A stretch of DNA of 64,000 nt from an uncultured Bacteroidota bacterium (lineage in GTDB: Bacteria > Bacteroidota > Bacteroidia > Chitinophagales > Chitinophagaceae), in contig CAIKYB010000013.1 of the NCBI GenBank assembly GCA_903831575.1, positions 43,069-107,068 of the forward strand, given 5' to 3'. A program made the translations under genes and the position numbers. The notes below the pieces were generated by a model. That model was not told the DNA's origin. It searched no databases and was given only the letters and a program-made list of their open reading frames with translations. Below, in pieces: positions 17,899 through 27,496 of the stretch. Numbering within the stretch: the first letter of the stretch is position 1; each line of letters opens with the position of its first letter.

Positions 17899-18375
17899 CT
17901 ATCTGATGAAATATCGTATCCCTAAACCACCCCAAAAAGCATTAAAAATGTCATTTTTATCATTCTCTCCAAAATTAATAGATGGTTGCCAGTCCAAAGA
18001 AAAATCAAAAGGGAAATTCTTTAATTTCAAATCAAGTCCAGCCACTCCGTCAATACCCATCAATGTTTTTCCTTCATTATTGTACGAATTATAGAACGAC
18101 ATGTGAACACCAGGACCGACATACCAACTCAATCCACCAATACCTGCAATTGGCTTATTGATTTCATAAAGCACAGTAACTCTACCACCTCTCCAGAAAT
18201 ATCCATTTACTTCTACAGCATTCTTATTAGGAATATACTGTTTGAACGAAAGCGCACCTGGATAGAATTTCCCTCCCAATGCTGTAGTGTAAGAATTAAT
18301 CCATTTTTTTTGAGCTGCAACTTTATTGATTACAGTGAAGAAGCATAGCGCAAAAACAAGTATCCTGATTTTCAT
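17899..18375 (-). CDS. Small secreted protein, probable outer-membrane beta-barrel
   Basis: A 158-residue protein with the signal peptide MKIRILVFALCFFTVINKVAAQ. The mature part alternates hydrophobic and polar residues with frequent Gly and aromatic residues, for example VEVNGYFWRGGRVTVLYEI, LSWYVGPGVHMSFY and VAGLDLKLKNFPFDFSLDWQPSI, ending in the aromatic strand WGGLGIRYFIR. This fits an eight-stranded outer-membrane barrel such as those of the OmpA/OmpW-like small porins. The final phenylalanine-rich strand is the usual BamA recognition signal. The specific role is unknown. The GtrA-like gene follows after 10 bases. Confidence 0.65.
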   Translation of the reverse strand: MKIRILVFALCFFTVINKVAAQKKWINSYTTALGGKFYPGALSFKQYIPNKNAVEVNGYFWRGGRVTVLYEINKPIAGIGGLSWYVGPGVHMSFYNSYNNEGKTLMGIDGVAGLDLKLKNFPFDFSLDWQPSINFGENDKNDIFNAFWGGLGIRYFIR

Positions 18376-18439
18376 ATGTATATTATTTTATTATTTATAT
18401 TATGTCGACTAAGCCAAAAACGAAGAAAAAAAAGGAAAG

Positions 18440-20098
<1,659 letters not shown>

Positions 20099-20241
20099 TT
20101 AGTTGATTAGTTGACTAGGTTATGCTAGTTGATTAGCGAAAGGTTGATTAAGGACAGTTTGTTGGGTACTTAATTAGGATCTTAGTGCTTTACCCAACCA
20201 ATCAACCATTGAACCATTGAACCAATCAACTAATCAACTAA
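20099..20241. repeat. 16-bp inverted repeat between divergent genes (family copy 4)
   Basis: TTAGTTGATTAGTTGA at 20099-20114 pairs perfectly with TCAACTAATCAACTAA at 20226-20241, 111 bases apart. Between them are further AACCAATCAACC and TTGATTA units. It fills most of the space between the ABC-F and argS genes. Confidence 0.65.
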
Positions 20242-20254
20242 TGGGCCAAATCAG

Positions 20255-20262
20255 TATTTTTG
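20255..20262 (+). promoter_or_regulatory. -7 box of argS, four bases before its ATG
   Basis: TATTTTTG matches TAnnTTTG and is followed by CAAA and then the argS ATG at 20267. This predicts a leaderless or nearly leaderless mRNA. Confidence 0.5.
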
Positions 20263-20266
20263 CAAA

Positions 20267-22042
20267 ATGAGCATTGTAAAACAAATTCAGGAAGCTACAG
20301 TTAAAACACTTTCATCGACATTCAACGAAGCCTTTTCAGAAAAAGACTTTCAAATCAATCAAACTAAACCCGAATTTGAGGGCGACTATACTATTGTCTT
20401 GTTTTCATTGGTAAAATTATTAAAAAAATCTCCTGAAGAAATTGGCAATGAATTAGGCAATGCTTTACTTAAAGACTTCCCACATTTATTTAGTGCTTTC
20501 AATATTATAAAAGGATTTTTAAATCTTAATATTACGAATTCCTTTTGGATAGCGCTTCTTCAAAAAAACCACAATGATATTTGTTATGGCAAACACGCCA
20601 TGAATGGAAAAAAAGTAATGGTGGAATACTCTTCCCCTAATACCAACAAACCATTGCACTTAGGACATCTTCGCAATAACTTTTTAGGATGGAGCGTTGC
20701 AGAAATTTTAAAAGCAAATGGATATGATGTTTTAAAAAGCTGTATCGTAAATGACAGAGGCATACATATATGTAAGAGCATGATTGCATGGCAACTTTTT
20801 GCAAACGGAGCAACTCCTTTAACTACACAAAAAAAAGGAGACCATTTTGTAGGTGATTATTATGTACTGTTTAATGACGAATATAAAAAACAAGTAGCTG
20901 CTTTAAAAGCAGATGGGATGACTGAAGGCGATGCAGAAAAGAATGCGCCCATCATGCTACAAACCCAACAGATGCTTCATGATTGGGAAGCTGGAAAGCC
21001 GGAAGTTATTGAACTCTGGAAGAAAATGAACAACTGGGTTTATGAAGGATTTGACGTTACTTATAAAACTATTGGAAGCAATTTTGATAAAACTTATTAT
21101 GAAAGCGAAACCTATCTTTTAGGTAAGGATATTATTCAGGAAGGATTGGATAAAAAAGTATTCTATCGAAAAGATGATGGAAGCGTTTGGATTGATTTAA
21201 CTGCTGAAGGCCTGGATGAAAAATTAGTGTTGAGAAAAGATGGCACTTCAGTTTATATGACCCAGGATATCGGACTTGCCAAACAAAAATATGACCAATA
21301 CAAAATTGATCAAAGTATTTATGTGATTGGAGATGAACAAAATTATCACATGAAAGTGCTGAAGTTGATAGCACAAAAACTAGGGCTACCCTATGCCGAT
21401 GACATCTACCATTTAAGTTATGGAATGGTGGAATTACCAACAGGGAAAATGAAAAGCAGAGAAGGAACTGTGGTTGATGCCGATGACATCGTAGCAGAAA
21501 TGATAGCCACTGCTCAACACCATACTGAAGCTTTAGGGAAGGTAAAAGATTTTACAACTGATGAGCTGACTGCCCTTTATAAAACGATCGGACTTGGTGC
21601 AATGAAATTCTACTTGCTTAGAGTAGATCCTAAAAAGAAAATGATTTTTAATCCTGAAGAGTCCATCGATTTCCATGGTTTTACAGGCCCTTTTATTCAA
21701 TATACTTATGCCAGAATAAAAAGCATTTTAAGGAAAGAGCCGCTTTTAAAAAATGACGCTACACCAAATAATTTACTGCCTCTTGAAAAAGAAGTATTAT
21801 TTATTTTAGAGCAATTCCCTACTATTATTGCTGATGCTGCAAAGGAATTGAACCCTTCTGTTCTTGCCAATTATTTGTTTCTGTTGGCGAAAACATTCAA
21901 TTCCTTTTACACAGAACATTCCATTGCCAATGCAGAAAACATGGAGAAGAAATCACTGCGATTACAACTGGCTGTTATGACCGCAAATGTCTTATCCAAT
22001 GGAATCCAAATGCTTGGCATTAACATGCCGGAAAGAATGTAA
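20267..22042 (+). CDS. argS: Arginine-tRNA ligase
   Basis: A 591-residue class I aminoacyl-tRNA synthetase that attaches arginine to tRNA-Arg. The N-terminal additional domain (about residues 1-110) with FSLVKLLKKSPEEIGNELG is the ArgRS-specific module that recognises the D-loop. The catalytic core carries SSPNTNKPLHLGHLRNN, which holds the HIGH-type motif as HLGH, and a KMSKS counterpart in GKMKSREGT. The C-terminal anticodon-binding DALR domain ends with NVLSNGIQMLGINMPERM, the usual closing pattern. It is followed by pfkA and pyk on the same strand at 124 and 59 bases; linkage to argS is not certain. Confidence 0.97.
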   Translation: MSIVKQIQEATVKTLSSTFNEAFSEKDFQINQTKPEFEGDYTIVLFSLVKLLKKSPEEIGNELGNALLKDFPHLFSAFNIIKGFLNLNITNSFWIALLQKNHNDICYGKHAMNGKKVMVEYSSPNTNKPLHLGHLRNNFLGWSVAEILKANGYDVLKSCIVNDRGIHICKSMIAWQLFANGATPLTTQKKGDHFVGDYYVLFNDEYKKQVAALKADGMTEGDAEKNAPIMLQTQQMLHDWEAGKPEVIELWKKMNNWVYEGFDVTYKTIGSNFDKTYYESETYLLGKDIIQEGLDKKVFYRKDDGSVWIDLTAEGLDEKLVLRKDGTSVYMTQDIGLAKQKYDQYKIDQSIYVIGDEQNYHMKVLKLIAQKLGLPYADDIYHLSYGMVELPTGKMKSREGTVVDADDIVAEMIATAQHHTEALGKVKDFTTDELTALYKTIGLGAMKFYLLRVDPKKKMIFNPEESIDFHGFTGPFIQYTYARIKSILRKEPLLKNDATPNNLLPLEKEVLFILEQFPTIIADAAKELNPSVLANYLFLLAKTFNSFYTEHSIANAENMEKKSLRLQLAVMTANVLSNGIQMLGINMPERM

Positions 22043-22166
22043 CATCGAATCCGATATTTTATCTTGTTGTTAAATTCAGGCTACACGAGCAATCCTTAGC
22101 TACATTTTAATTCTTATTGCTTATTTTTACAGGCGTTGTCCTATTAAGAAAGGTCAGCAGTCAACT

Positions 22167-23150
22167 ATGACAAAAAAAGTAACTAAAATAGGTGTACTCA
22201 CCAGCGGCGGAGACAGCCCAGGCATGAATGCGGCCATCAGGTCTGTAGTAAGAACTGCCATTTACAATGGTATTGAAGTTTTTGGGATTATGCATGGCTA
22301 CACAGGAATGGTTGAAGATGATATCATTAAAATGGACAGCAGAAGCGTAGCCAATATCATCCAAAGGGGCGGAACCATTCTTAAAACTTCTCGATGTAAA
22401 GAGTTTATGGAACCCGAAGGAAGAAAAAAAGCATTCCTCAACTTAGAAAAAAGAGGCATAAATGGCTTGGTTATCATCGGAGGAGATGGAAGTTTTCGTG
22501 GTGCACAGATTTTTAGCAGCGAATTTAATATTCCTTGTATTGGCCTTCCAGGCACAATTGATAAAGATATAGCAGGCACCGATTTCACCATTGGATTTGA
22601 CACCGCAGTAAATACAGCCGTTGAAGCCATTGATAAAATCAGAGATACAGCAGAAGCTCATGACCGACTTTTTTTGATAGAAGTAATGGGACGAGATGCA
22701 GGCTATATCGCCATCCACAGCGGAATTGCTTCAGGTGCAGAAAATGTTTTAATCCCAGAAAGAAAAACCGATGTAGATGAAATCGTAAAGTCATTAAAAG
22801 AAAAAGAAAAAAGAAAAAAATTAGTCAACCTTATTATTGTGGCTGAAGGTGATGAATTTGGAGGAGCAAACGATTTGTCTGTTTATTTAAAAGACAAAAT
22901 ACCCACCCTAGAAGTGAGAGTATGCATACTCGGTCATATACAACGAGGTGGTTCACCAACTTGCACAGATCGTGTGATAGCAAGCCGAATGGGATTTCAT
23001 GCAGTAGAATGTTTAATTGAAGGCAAACACAATGTATTCGTGGGAATAGTCAACAATAAAATGCATTACATCCCATTAAATGAAGCTGTAAAAAAGAAAC
23101 AAAAAATAAATCAAGAATTGATCAATATTGTAAAAATATTATCAACTTAA
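22167..23150 (+). CDS. pfkA: ATP-dependent 6-phosphofructokinase
   Basis: A 327-residue glycolytic enzyme that converts fructose 6-phosphate to fructose 1,6-bisphosphate. The N-terminal IGVLTSGGDSPGMNAAIRSVVR holds the ATP-binding glycines, VIIGGDGSFRGA is the GGDGS motif diagnostic of ATP rather than pyrophosphate use, and PGTIDKDIAGTDFTIGFDTA contains the catalytic TIDxD motif. RGGSPTCTDRVIASRMG is the substrate-binding effector region. Its length is that of bacterial PfkA. Pyruvate kinase follows 59 bases downstream, so the two key irreversible glycolytic steps are side by side and probably cotranscribed. Confidence 0.97.
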   Translation: MTKKVTKIGVLTSGGDSPGMNAAIRSVVRTAIYNGIEVFGIMHGYTGMVEDDIIKMDSRSVANIIQRGGTILKTSRCKEFMEPEGRKKAFLNLEKRGINGLVIIGGDGSFRGAQIFSSEFNIPCIGLPGTIDKDIAGTDFTIGFDTAVNTAVEAIDKIRDTAEAHDRLFLIEVMGRDAGYIAIHSGIASGAENVLIPERKTDVDEIVKSLKEKEKRKKLVNLIIVAEGDEFGGANDLSVYLKDKIPTLEVRVCILGHIQRGGSPTCTDRVIASRMGFHAVECLIEGKHNVFVGIVNNKMHYIPLNEAVKKKQKINQELINIVKILST

Positions 23151-23209
23151 TAGTTATCTAATTTTCAATTATTTAAAATATCATTACACACAATAAATAA
23201 AAATTAAGA

Positions 23210-24700
23210 ATGAGCAAAAACATAGAGAAGTATTTACACGAAGAGATGGACCAGGAAGCAGGATTTATTCACTCCCAGAAAAGAACAAAGATTGTTGCTA
23301 CAGTTGGGCCTGCATGTGATAGCTATGAAGGCCTCTTGGCATTAGTGAGAGCAGGCGTAAATGTATTCAGACTAAATTTTTCTCATGGTTCACATGAAGA
23401 CAAAAAAACAGTTATTGACAGAATTAGAAAGATTATTAATACAGAACCTTTCAATATTGCCATACTTGGAGATTTGCAAGGGCCGAAACTTAGAGTTGGT
23501 GATTTAGAAAATGGCAAAATTGAATTAGCTACAGGAGATGAATTTATTTTTACTACAGAAAAAATAATAGGGAATAAAGACATTATTTACGTCTCCTACC
23601 CAAATCTTACAAAAGATGTAAAGCCTGGAGAGCGAATATTCCTAGATGATGGAAAAATGGAAGTGAAAGTAAAAGAAATATTGAATGAAACGGAGATTAG
23701 AGTTGTCGTACTTCTTGGCGGAATTCTTTTACCTAAAAAAGGAGTAAACCTTCCAGATAGCAAATTATCAATGCCCTCTTTAACAGAAAAAGATCTTGCA
23801 GATCTTGAATTTATTATTGAACAAAATTTAGATTGGGTTGCACTTTCATTTGTAAGAAAAGCAATTGATATTATTGAATTGAAAAAAATAATTTTTGATA
23901 AAAAAAGCAAAATAAAAGTTATTGCAAAAATCGAAATGCCCGAAGCACTTCGTAACCTTCGTGATATTATTAATGAAAGTGATGGCGTAATGGTAGCACG
24001 CGGAGATCTAGGTGTTGAAGTGCCTGTTGAACAAGTGCCTGTTATTCAAAAAGATATTATCCGCAAGTGCATGCATCGTGCAAAACCTGTAATTGTAGCT
24101 ACTCAAATGATGGAAAGCATGATGGACAGAACTAAACCCAACAGAAGCGAAGTTAGCGATGTTGCCAATGCTGTACTAGAAGGTGCTGATGCCGTGATGT
24201 TAAGTGGCGAAACTGCAATGGGCAGTTACCCAACATTGGTTGTTGAAATGATGAGTAAAATTATTCTTGGTGTAGAAAGTACCGTTTATGATTTTAATAG
24301 AGATGAAATTCTTACTCCGCAACCCCATTCTCCTTCTTACTTAAGCGATGCTATTTGCTATAGCGCTTGTAAACTTGCAAATGACGCGCGTGCCAATGCA
24401 ATAATTGGAATGACACAAAGTGGCTACACGGCGTTTATGCTTAGTAGTTACAGGCCTAAATCTCCGTTATATATTTTCAGTAAAGAAAGAAGCCTCATCA
24501 GCCAACTAAGTTTGAGCTGGGGTGTAAGAGCATTTTATTATGGAGAAGAAGAAAGTCTGGATGAAATCATTTTTGATCAAATTACTATTCTCAAAAAAAG
24601 AGGATTTCTAAATATTGGAGATGTCGTGATCAATACAGGGAGCACGCCTGTTGAACTGCATTTACCAACTAATATCATCAAGATTACTAAAGTGGAATAA
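23210..24700 (+). CDS. pyk: Pyruvate kinase
   Basis: A 496-residue enzyme that makes pyruvate and ATP from phosphoenolpyruvate, the last glycolytic step. RTKIVATVGPACDSYEGL starts the barrel, VFRLNFSHGSHEDK binds the substrate, ILGDLQGPKLRVG belongs to the metal-binding region, and VIAKIEMPEALRNL through MVARGDLGVEV contains the catalytic lysine and Mg ligands. MDRTKPNRSEVSDVANAV and GADAVMLSGETAMGSYP are family signatures. The C-terminal domain has the IGMTQSGYTAFMLSSYRPKSPLY allosteric fold. Its 3' end overlaps the opposite NTF2-like gene by 14 bases, a convergent arrangement. Confidence 0.97.
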   Translation: MSKNIEKYLHEEMDQEAGFIHSQKRTKIVATVGPACDSYEGLLALVRAGVNVFRLNFSHGSHEDKKTVIDRIRKIINTEPFNIAILGDLQGPKLRVGDLENGKIELATGDEFIFTTEKIIGNKDIIYVSYPNLTKDVKPGERIFLDDGKMEVKVKEILNETEIRVVVLLGGILLPKKGVNLPDSKLSMPSLTEKDLADLEFIIEQNLDWVALSFVRKAIDIIELKKIIFDKKSKIKVIAKIEMPEALRNLRDIINESDGVMVARGDLGVEVPVEQVPVIQKDIIRKCMHRAKPVIVATQMMESMMDRTKPNRSEVSDVANAVLEGADAVMLSGETAMGSYPTLVVEMMSKIILGVESTVYDFNRDEILTPQPHSPSYLSDAICYSACKLANDARANAIIGMTQSGYTAFMLSSYRPKSPLYIFSKERSLISQLSLSWGVRAFYYGEEESLDEIIFDQITILKKRGFLNIGDVVINTGSTPVELHLPTNIIKITKVE

Positions 24701-25157
24701 TGCTATTTAATATCTTCTTTCTTGTTTGAATTTTGATGCGGTTTTGATAAAATCGATTCCAACCTAATAGCCATCCGACAAAGCCAAACTCTTGCTTGAA
24801 AAGATCATGCAGACTATAACCATGGCTTTGTTCGGTAATCTTCTGGTTATCCATTTTTAAATAGGCCTTTATTTTAAGTGCAATTTTATTACCCGACTTC
24901 AAAGAGGTATAAAAAACAATGAAATCAATAATGAAATACCCATCCCCTTTATCCCTGATTCCAGTTTGTTCTAGTCTGAAATCATTCAAGCAACCATAAA
25001 TCTCCTCTAACATACTGATAACTTGATCCCCATTTAAATAGCCACAAAGTGGGTCAAAATAACTTATGTCTTGATGATACAATAATTTCATTTTATTGAA
25101 GTCCCTTTCAGCAAAAGCAGTAAAATAGGACTCCATAATTTGTAATGGGAGTTCCAT
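24687..25157 (-). CDS. NTF2-like (SnoaL-type) protein
   Basis: A 156-residue cytoplasmic protein whose first 110 residues fit the cone-shaped NTF2/SnoaL fold: a helical start IMESYFTAFAERDFNKMKLLYHQDISYFDPLCG, then a beta sheet including DGYFIIDFIVFYTSLKSG and KIALKIKAYLKMDNQKI. The end is an unusual positively charged tail with WLLGWNRFYQNRIKIQTRKK. The fold serves both as enzymes and as binding proteins and no catalytic residue pattern is clear, so the function is unknown. It converges on pyk with a 14-base overlap of coding ends. Confidence 0.7.
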   Translation of the reverse strand: MELPLQIMESYFTAFAERDFNKMKLLYHQDISYFDPLCGYLNGDQVISMLEEIYGCLNDFRLEQTGIRDKGDGYFIIDFIVFYTSLKSGNKIALKIKAYLKMDNQKITEQSHGYSLHDLFKQEFGFVGWLLGWNRFYQNRIKIQTRKKILNSIIPL

Positions 25158-25241
25158 ATGTTTTTTAGATTATGAAGCGCTAATGTAATACAATTATCAA
25201 CTAGTAAAGTAATTATTGATTAATTTTAGATTTACTGCCCA

Positions 25242-25253
25242 TGGTACGAACCA
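25242..25253. promoter_or_regulatory. TGGTACGAACCA motif upstream of CocE-type hydrolase gene
   Basis: This 12-base near-palindrome ends 47 bases before the ATG at 25301. Identical copies occur twice in tandem at 50832-50854 upstream of the glutamine synthetase gene. It could be an operator; no regulator is known. Confidence 0.4.
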
Positions 25254-25300
25254 TGACATAAATATTGAAATTTACAATCATAAAAACAGACTCAACAAAA

Positions 25301-27166
25301 ATGAAAACACTTCTGCTGCTTTTTTTTATTTTCATAACAGGAATAACCAATGCTCAGCAACTAGATAATTTTGTGAAAGAAAACTACAACAAAATAGATA
25401 CGACCATTACAATGAGAGACGGTGTTAAATTATATACAATCATCTATACACCAAAAGACAGCAAAGAAAAATACCCCTTTTTAATGGAGAGAACCCCTTA
25501 TTCCTGCGAACCATATGGCGATACCAATTATGCGATACGAATAGGCCCCAATCCTGGATTAATGAAAGAAAAATACATTTTTGTTTATCAGGATGTCAGA
25601 GGCAGATACATGAGCGAAGGGACTAATTTAGAAGTAACCCCCTACATCAAAAATAAATCAAAAAAACAAACAGATGAAAGCACTGACACTTATGAAACAA
25701 TAGAATGGCTATTAAAAAACATCAAAAATAACAACGGGCGTTTAGGCGTTTACGGTATCTCCTACCCTGGTTTTTATGCAACTGCAAGTTTACTTGATGC
25801 TCATCCCGCAATAAAAGCCGTTAGCCCGCAGGCTCCTGTTACAGATGAGTTTGAAGGAGATGACGTCAACCATAATGGTGCATTTTTTCTTCTCGACAAT
25901 TTTAGTTTTATGAATTATTTCGGAAAGCCAAGAAGTGGTCCGACAAAAAGTTACGAAAGCAATTTGTTTAAATACAATACAAAAGACGCTTATCAGTTTT
26001 TTAATCAACTTGGGCCTATAAAGAATACACAAGCAGAAAATTATTATAACCACAAGAGTTCTATCTGGAATGAATATTTACAGCATGATACCTATGACGA
26101 ATACTGGCAATCAAGAAATATCAGAAAGCATCTCAATAAAATCACCATACCCACATTAGTTGTTGGAGGATGGTTTGATGCTGAAGATCTTTTTGGAACA
26201 TTGCGCACCTATGAAGCCATTGAAAAAGGCGAGCTGCATAATAATTGCAAATTGGTTATGGGGCCATGGACGCATGGAGCATGGGAATCTGCAGAGTGGA
26301 AACAATATGCTTCTCATGATTTTGGCAGCAACACAAGTAAGACTTTCCAAGACTCTATAGAAACTACTTTTTTTAATTACTATCTAAAAGACAAAGACAG
26401 TTTTAATATTAATGAAGCAACCATATTTGAAACAGGAACAAACAGATGGAAATCATACTCCTCATGGCCTCCAAAGAAAACAACTCCAACCATTTACTAT
26501 CTTAATAATGACGGGATTTTATCAAAAGAAATAGCAAAAACCACTGACAGTTTTGACGAATATACAAGCGACCCCAACAAACCAGTTCCTTACACAGCGG
26601 GTATTTATGGCAATCGCAACAATGATTACATGGCAGAAGACCAGCGCTTCGCCTATTCAAGACCAGATGTGCTTTTTTATCAAACTACAACTTTAAAAAA
26701 TGACCTCACTATTACAGGCCCCATAACAGCTAATCTACACGTAAGCATCACCGGTACTGATGCAGATTTTATTGTAAAAATAATTGATGTACTTCCCGAT
26801 AATCAACCCAATTTCAAAAATGCACCCAAAGGATTTCAAATGGCAGGATACCAAAGATTGGTAAGGGCTGAAGTCATTAGAGGTAAATTTAGAAATAGTT
26901 TGGAAAAACCAGAACCTTTTGAGCCCAATAAAATAACAAATATCAAATTTAATTTGAATGATGTTGCCCATACCTTTAAAAAAGGACACAAAATCATGAT
27001 TCAAATTCAGAGTTCCTGGTTCCCATTAATTGACAAAAATCCGCAACAATTTTTATCCATCCCTCAAGCAGAAAAAAGTGATTTCAAAAAAATAAACATC
27101 AGGATTTTTCATGACAATTTGCATCAAAGTAATATTACCATCCCTTTAAATACAATTGAGGAATAA
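25301..27166 (+). CDS. CocE/NonD-type secreted alpha/beta hydrolase (X-Pro dipeptidyl-peptidase S15 family)
   Basis: A 621-residue enzyme starting with the signal peptide MKTLLLLFFIFITGITNAQ; this ATG is preferred to a TTG 12 codons earlier. The catalytic serine lies in GVYGISYPGFYA, the GxSYxG elbow of this family; VVGGWFDAEDLFG holds the aspartate and GPWTHGAW the histidine. The C-terminal third is the jelly-roll domain (TITGPITANLHVSI to ITIPLNTIEE) of the CocE and X-prolyl dipeptidyl-peptidase group. Related enzymes cleave esters, cocaine or glutaryl-amides and X-Pro peptides, and many Bacteroidota secrete such proteins. The real substrate is unknown. Confidence 0.9.
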   Translation: MKTLLLLFFIFITGITNAQQLDNFVKENYNKIDTTITMRDGVKLYTIIYTPKDSKEKYPFLMERTPYSCEPYGDTNYAIRIGPNPGLMKEKYIFVYQDVRGRYMSEGTNLEVTPYIKNKSKKQTDESTDTYETIEWLLKNIKNNNGRLGVYGISYPGFYATASLLDAHPAIKAVSPQAPVTDEFEGDDVNHNGAFFLLDNFSFMNYFGKPRSGPTKSYESNLFKYNTKDAYQFFNQLGPIKNTQAENYYNHKSSIWNEYLQHDTYDEYWQSRNIRKHLNKITIPTLVVGGWFDAEDLFGTLRTYEAIEKGELHNNCKLVMGPWTHGAWESAEWKQYASHDFGSNTSKTFQDSIETTFFNYYLKDKDSFNINEATIFETGTNRWKSYSSWPPKKTTPTIYYLNNDGILSKEIAKTTDSFDEYTSDPNKPVPYTAGIYGNRNNDYMAEDQRFAYSRPDVLFYQTTTLKNDLTITGPITANLHVSITGTDADFIVKIIDVLPDNQPNFKNAPKGFQMAGYQRLVRAEVIRGKFRNSLEKPEPFEPNKITNIKFNLNDVAHTFKKGHKIMIQIQSSWFPLIDKNPQQFLSIPQAEKSDFKKINIRIFHDNLHQSNITIPLNTIEE

Positions 27167-27307
27167 GTATTTCCAGCTAACTTTTTATATCAAAATTTAT
27201 TTCATATATTTTTTTAATAATACAAACTGCTGTTTTCTAGAATCCCATGATTTTTTTTAATAAAAAGTTAAAAATAGCTATCTTTAAACCTCATATTTTG
27301 TTAATCA

Positions 27308-27430
27308 TTTACCCTGGTTCAATCTATCGATATGCCTAAAGAAATATTATCCCACAACGGGGTGATTATTAAGAGCATAACCTATAGGGTAAAACCACGA
27401 TCATCTTTGAACCTTTCATGGTGCTTAGCT
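27308..27430 (+). ncRNA. Possible structured leader upstream of the giant surface protein
   Basis: The 330-base gap before the 1912-residue gene is otherwise empty. It contains TTTACCCT at 27308-27315 paired with AGGGTAAA at 27386-27393, directly followed by GGTTCA at 27316-27321 that can pair with TGAACC at 27408-27413, plus an inner ATCCC/GGGGT hairpin around 27349-27364 and ACCA/TGGT at about 27394-27422. The crossing pairs would make a pseudoknot. The sequence matches no riboswitch I know. Confidence 0.25.
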
Positions 27431-27496
27431 GAAAAACATTAAAAATGATAGACAAATAAATTACCTACTATAAAATAGAAATAAACATTTTTTTGC

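Noticed and set aside
21132..21440. Open frame opposite argS
   Set aside because: Located within the catalytic core of argS and without motif; overlap is coincidental.
24687..24700. Overlap of pyk and the NTF2-like gene as an annotation error
   Set aside because: Both frames end at clear stop codons and both proteins have intact ends. A 14-base convergent overlap is acceptable.
27316..27330. tRNA T-arm-like GGTTCAATC
   Set aside because: The bases on both sides do not form a T-stem, and no acceptor or anticodon arm is present.
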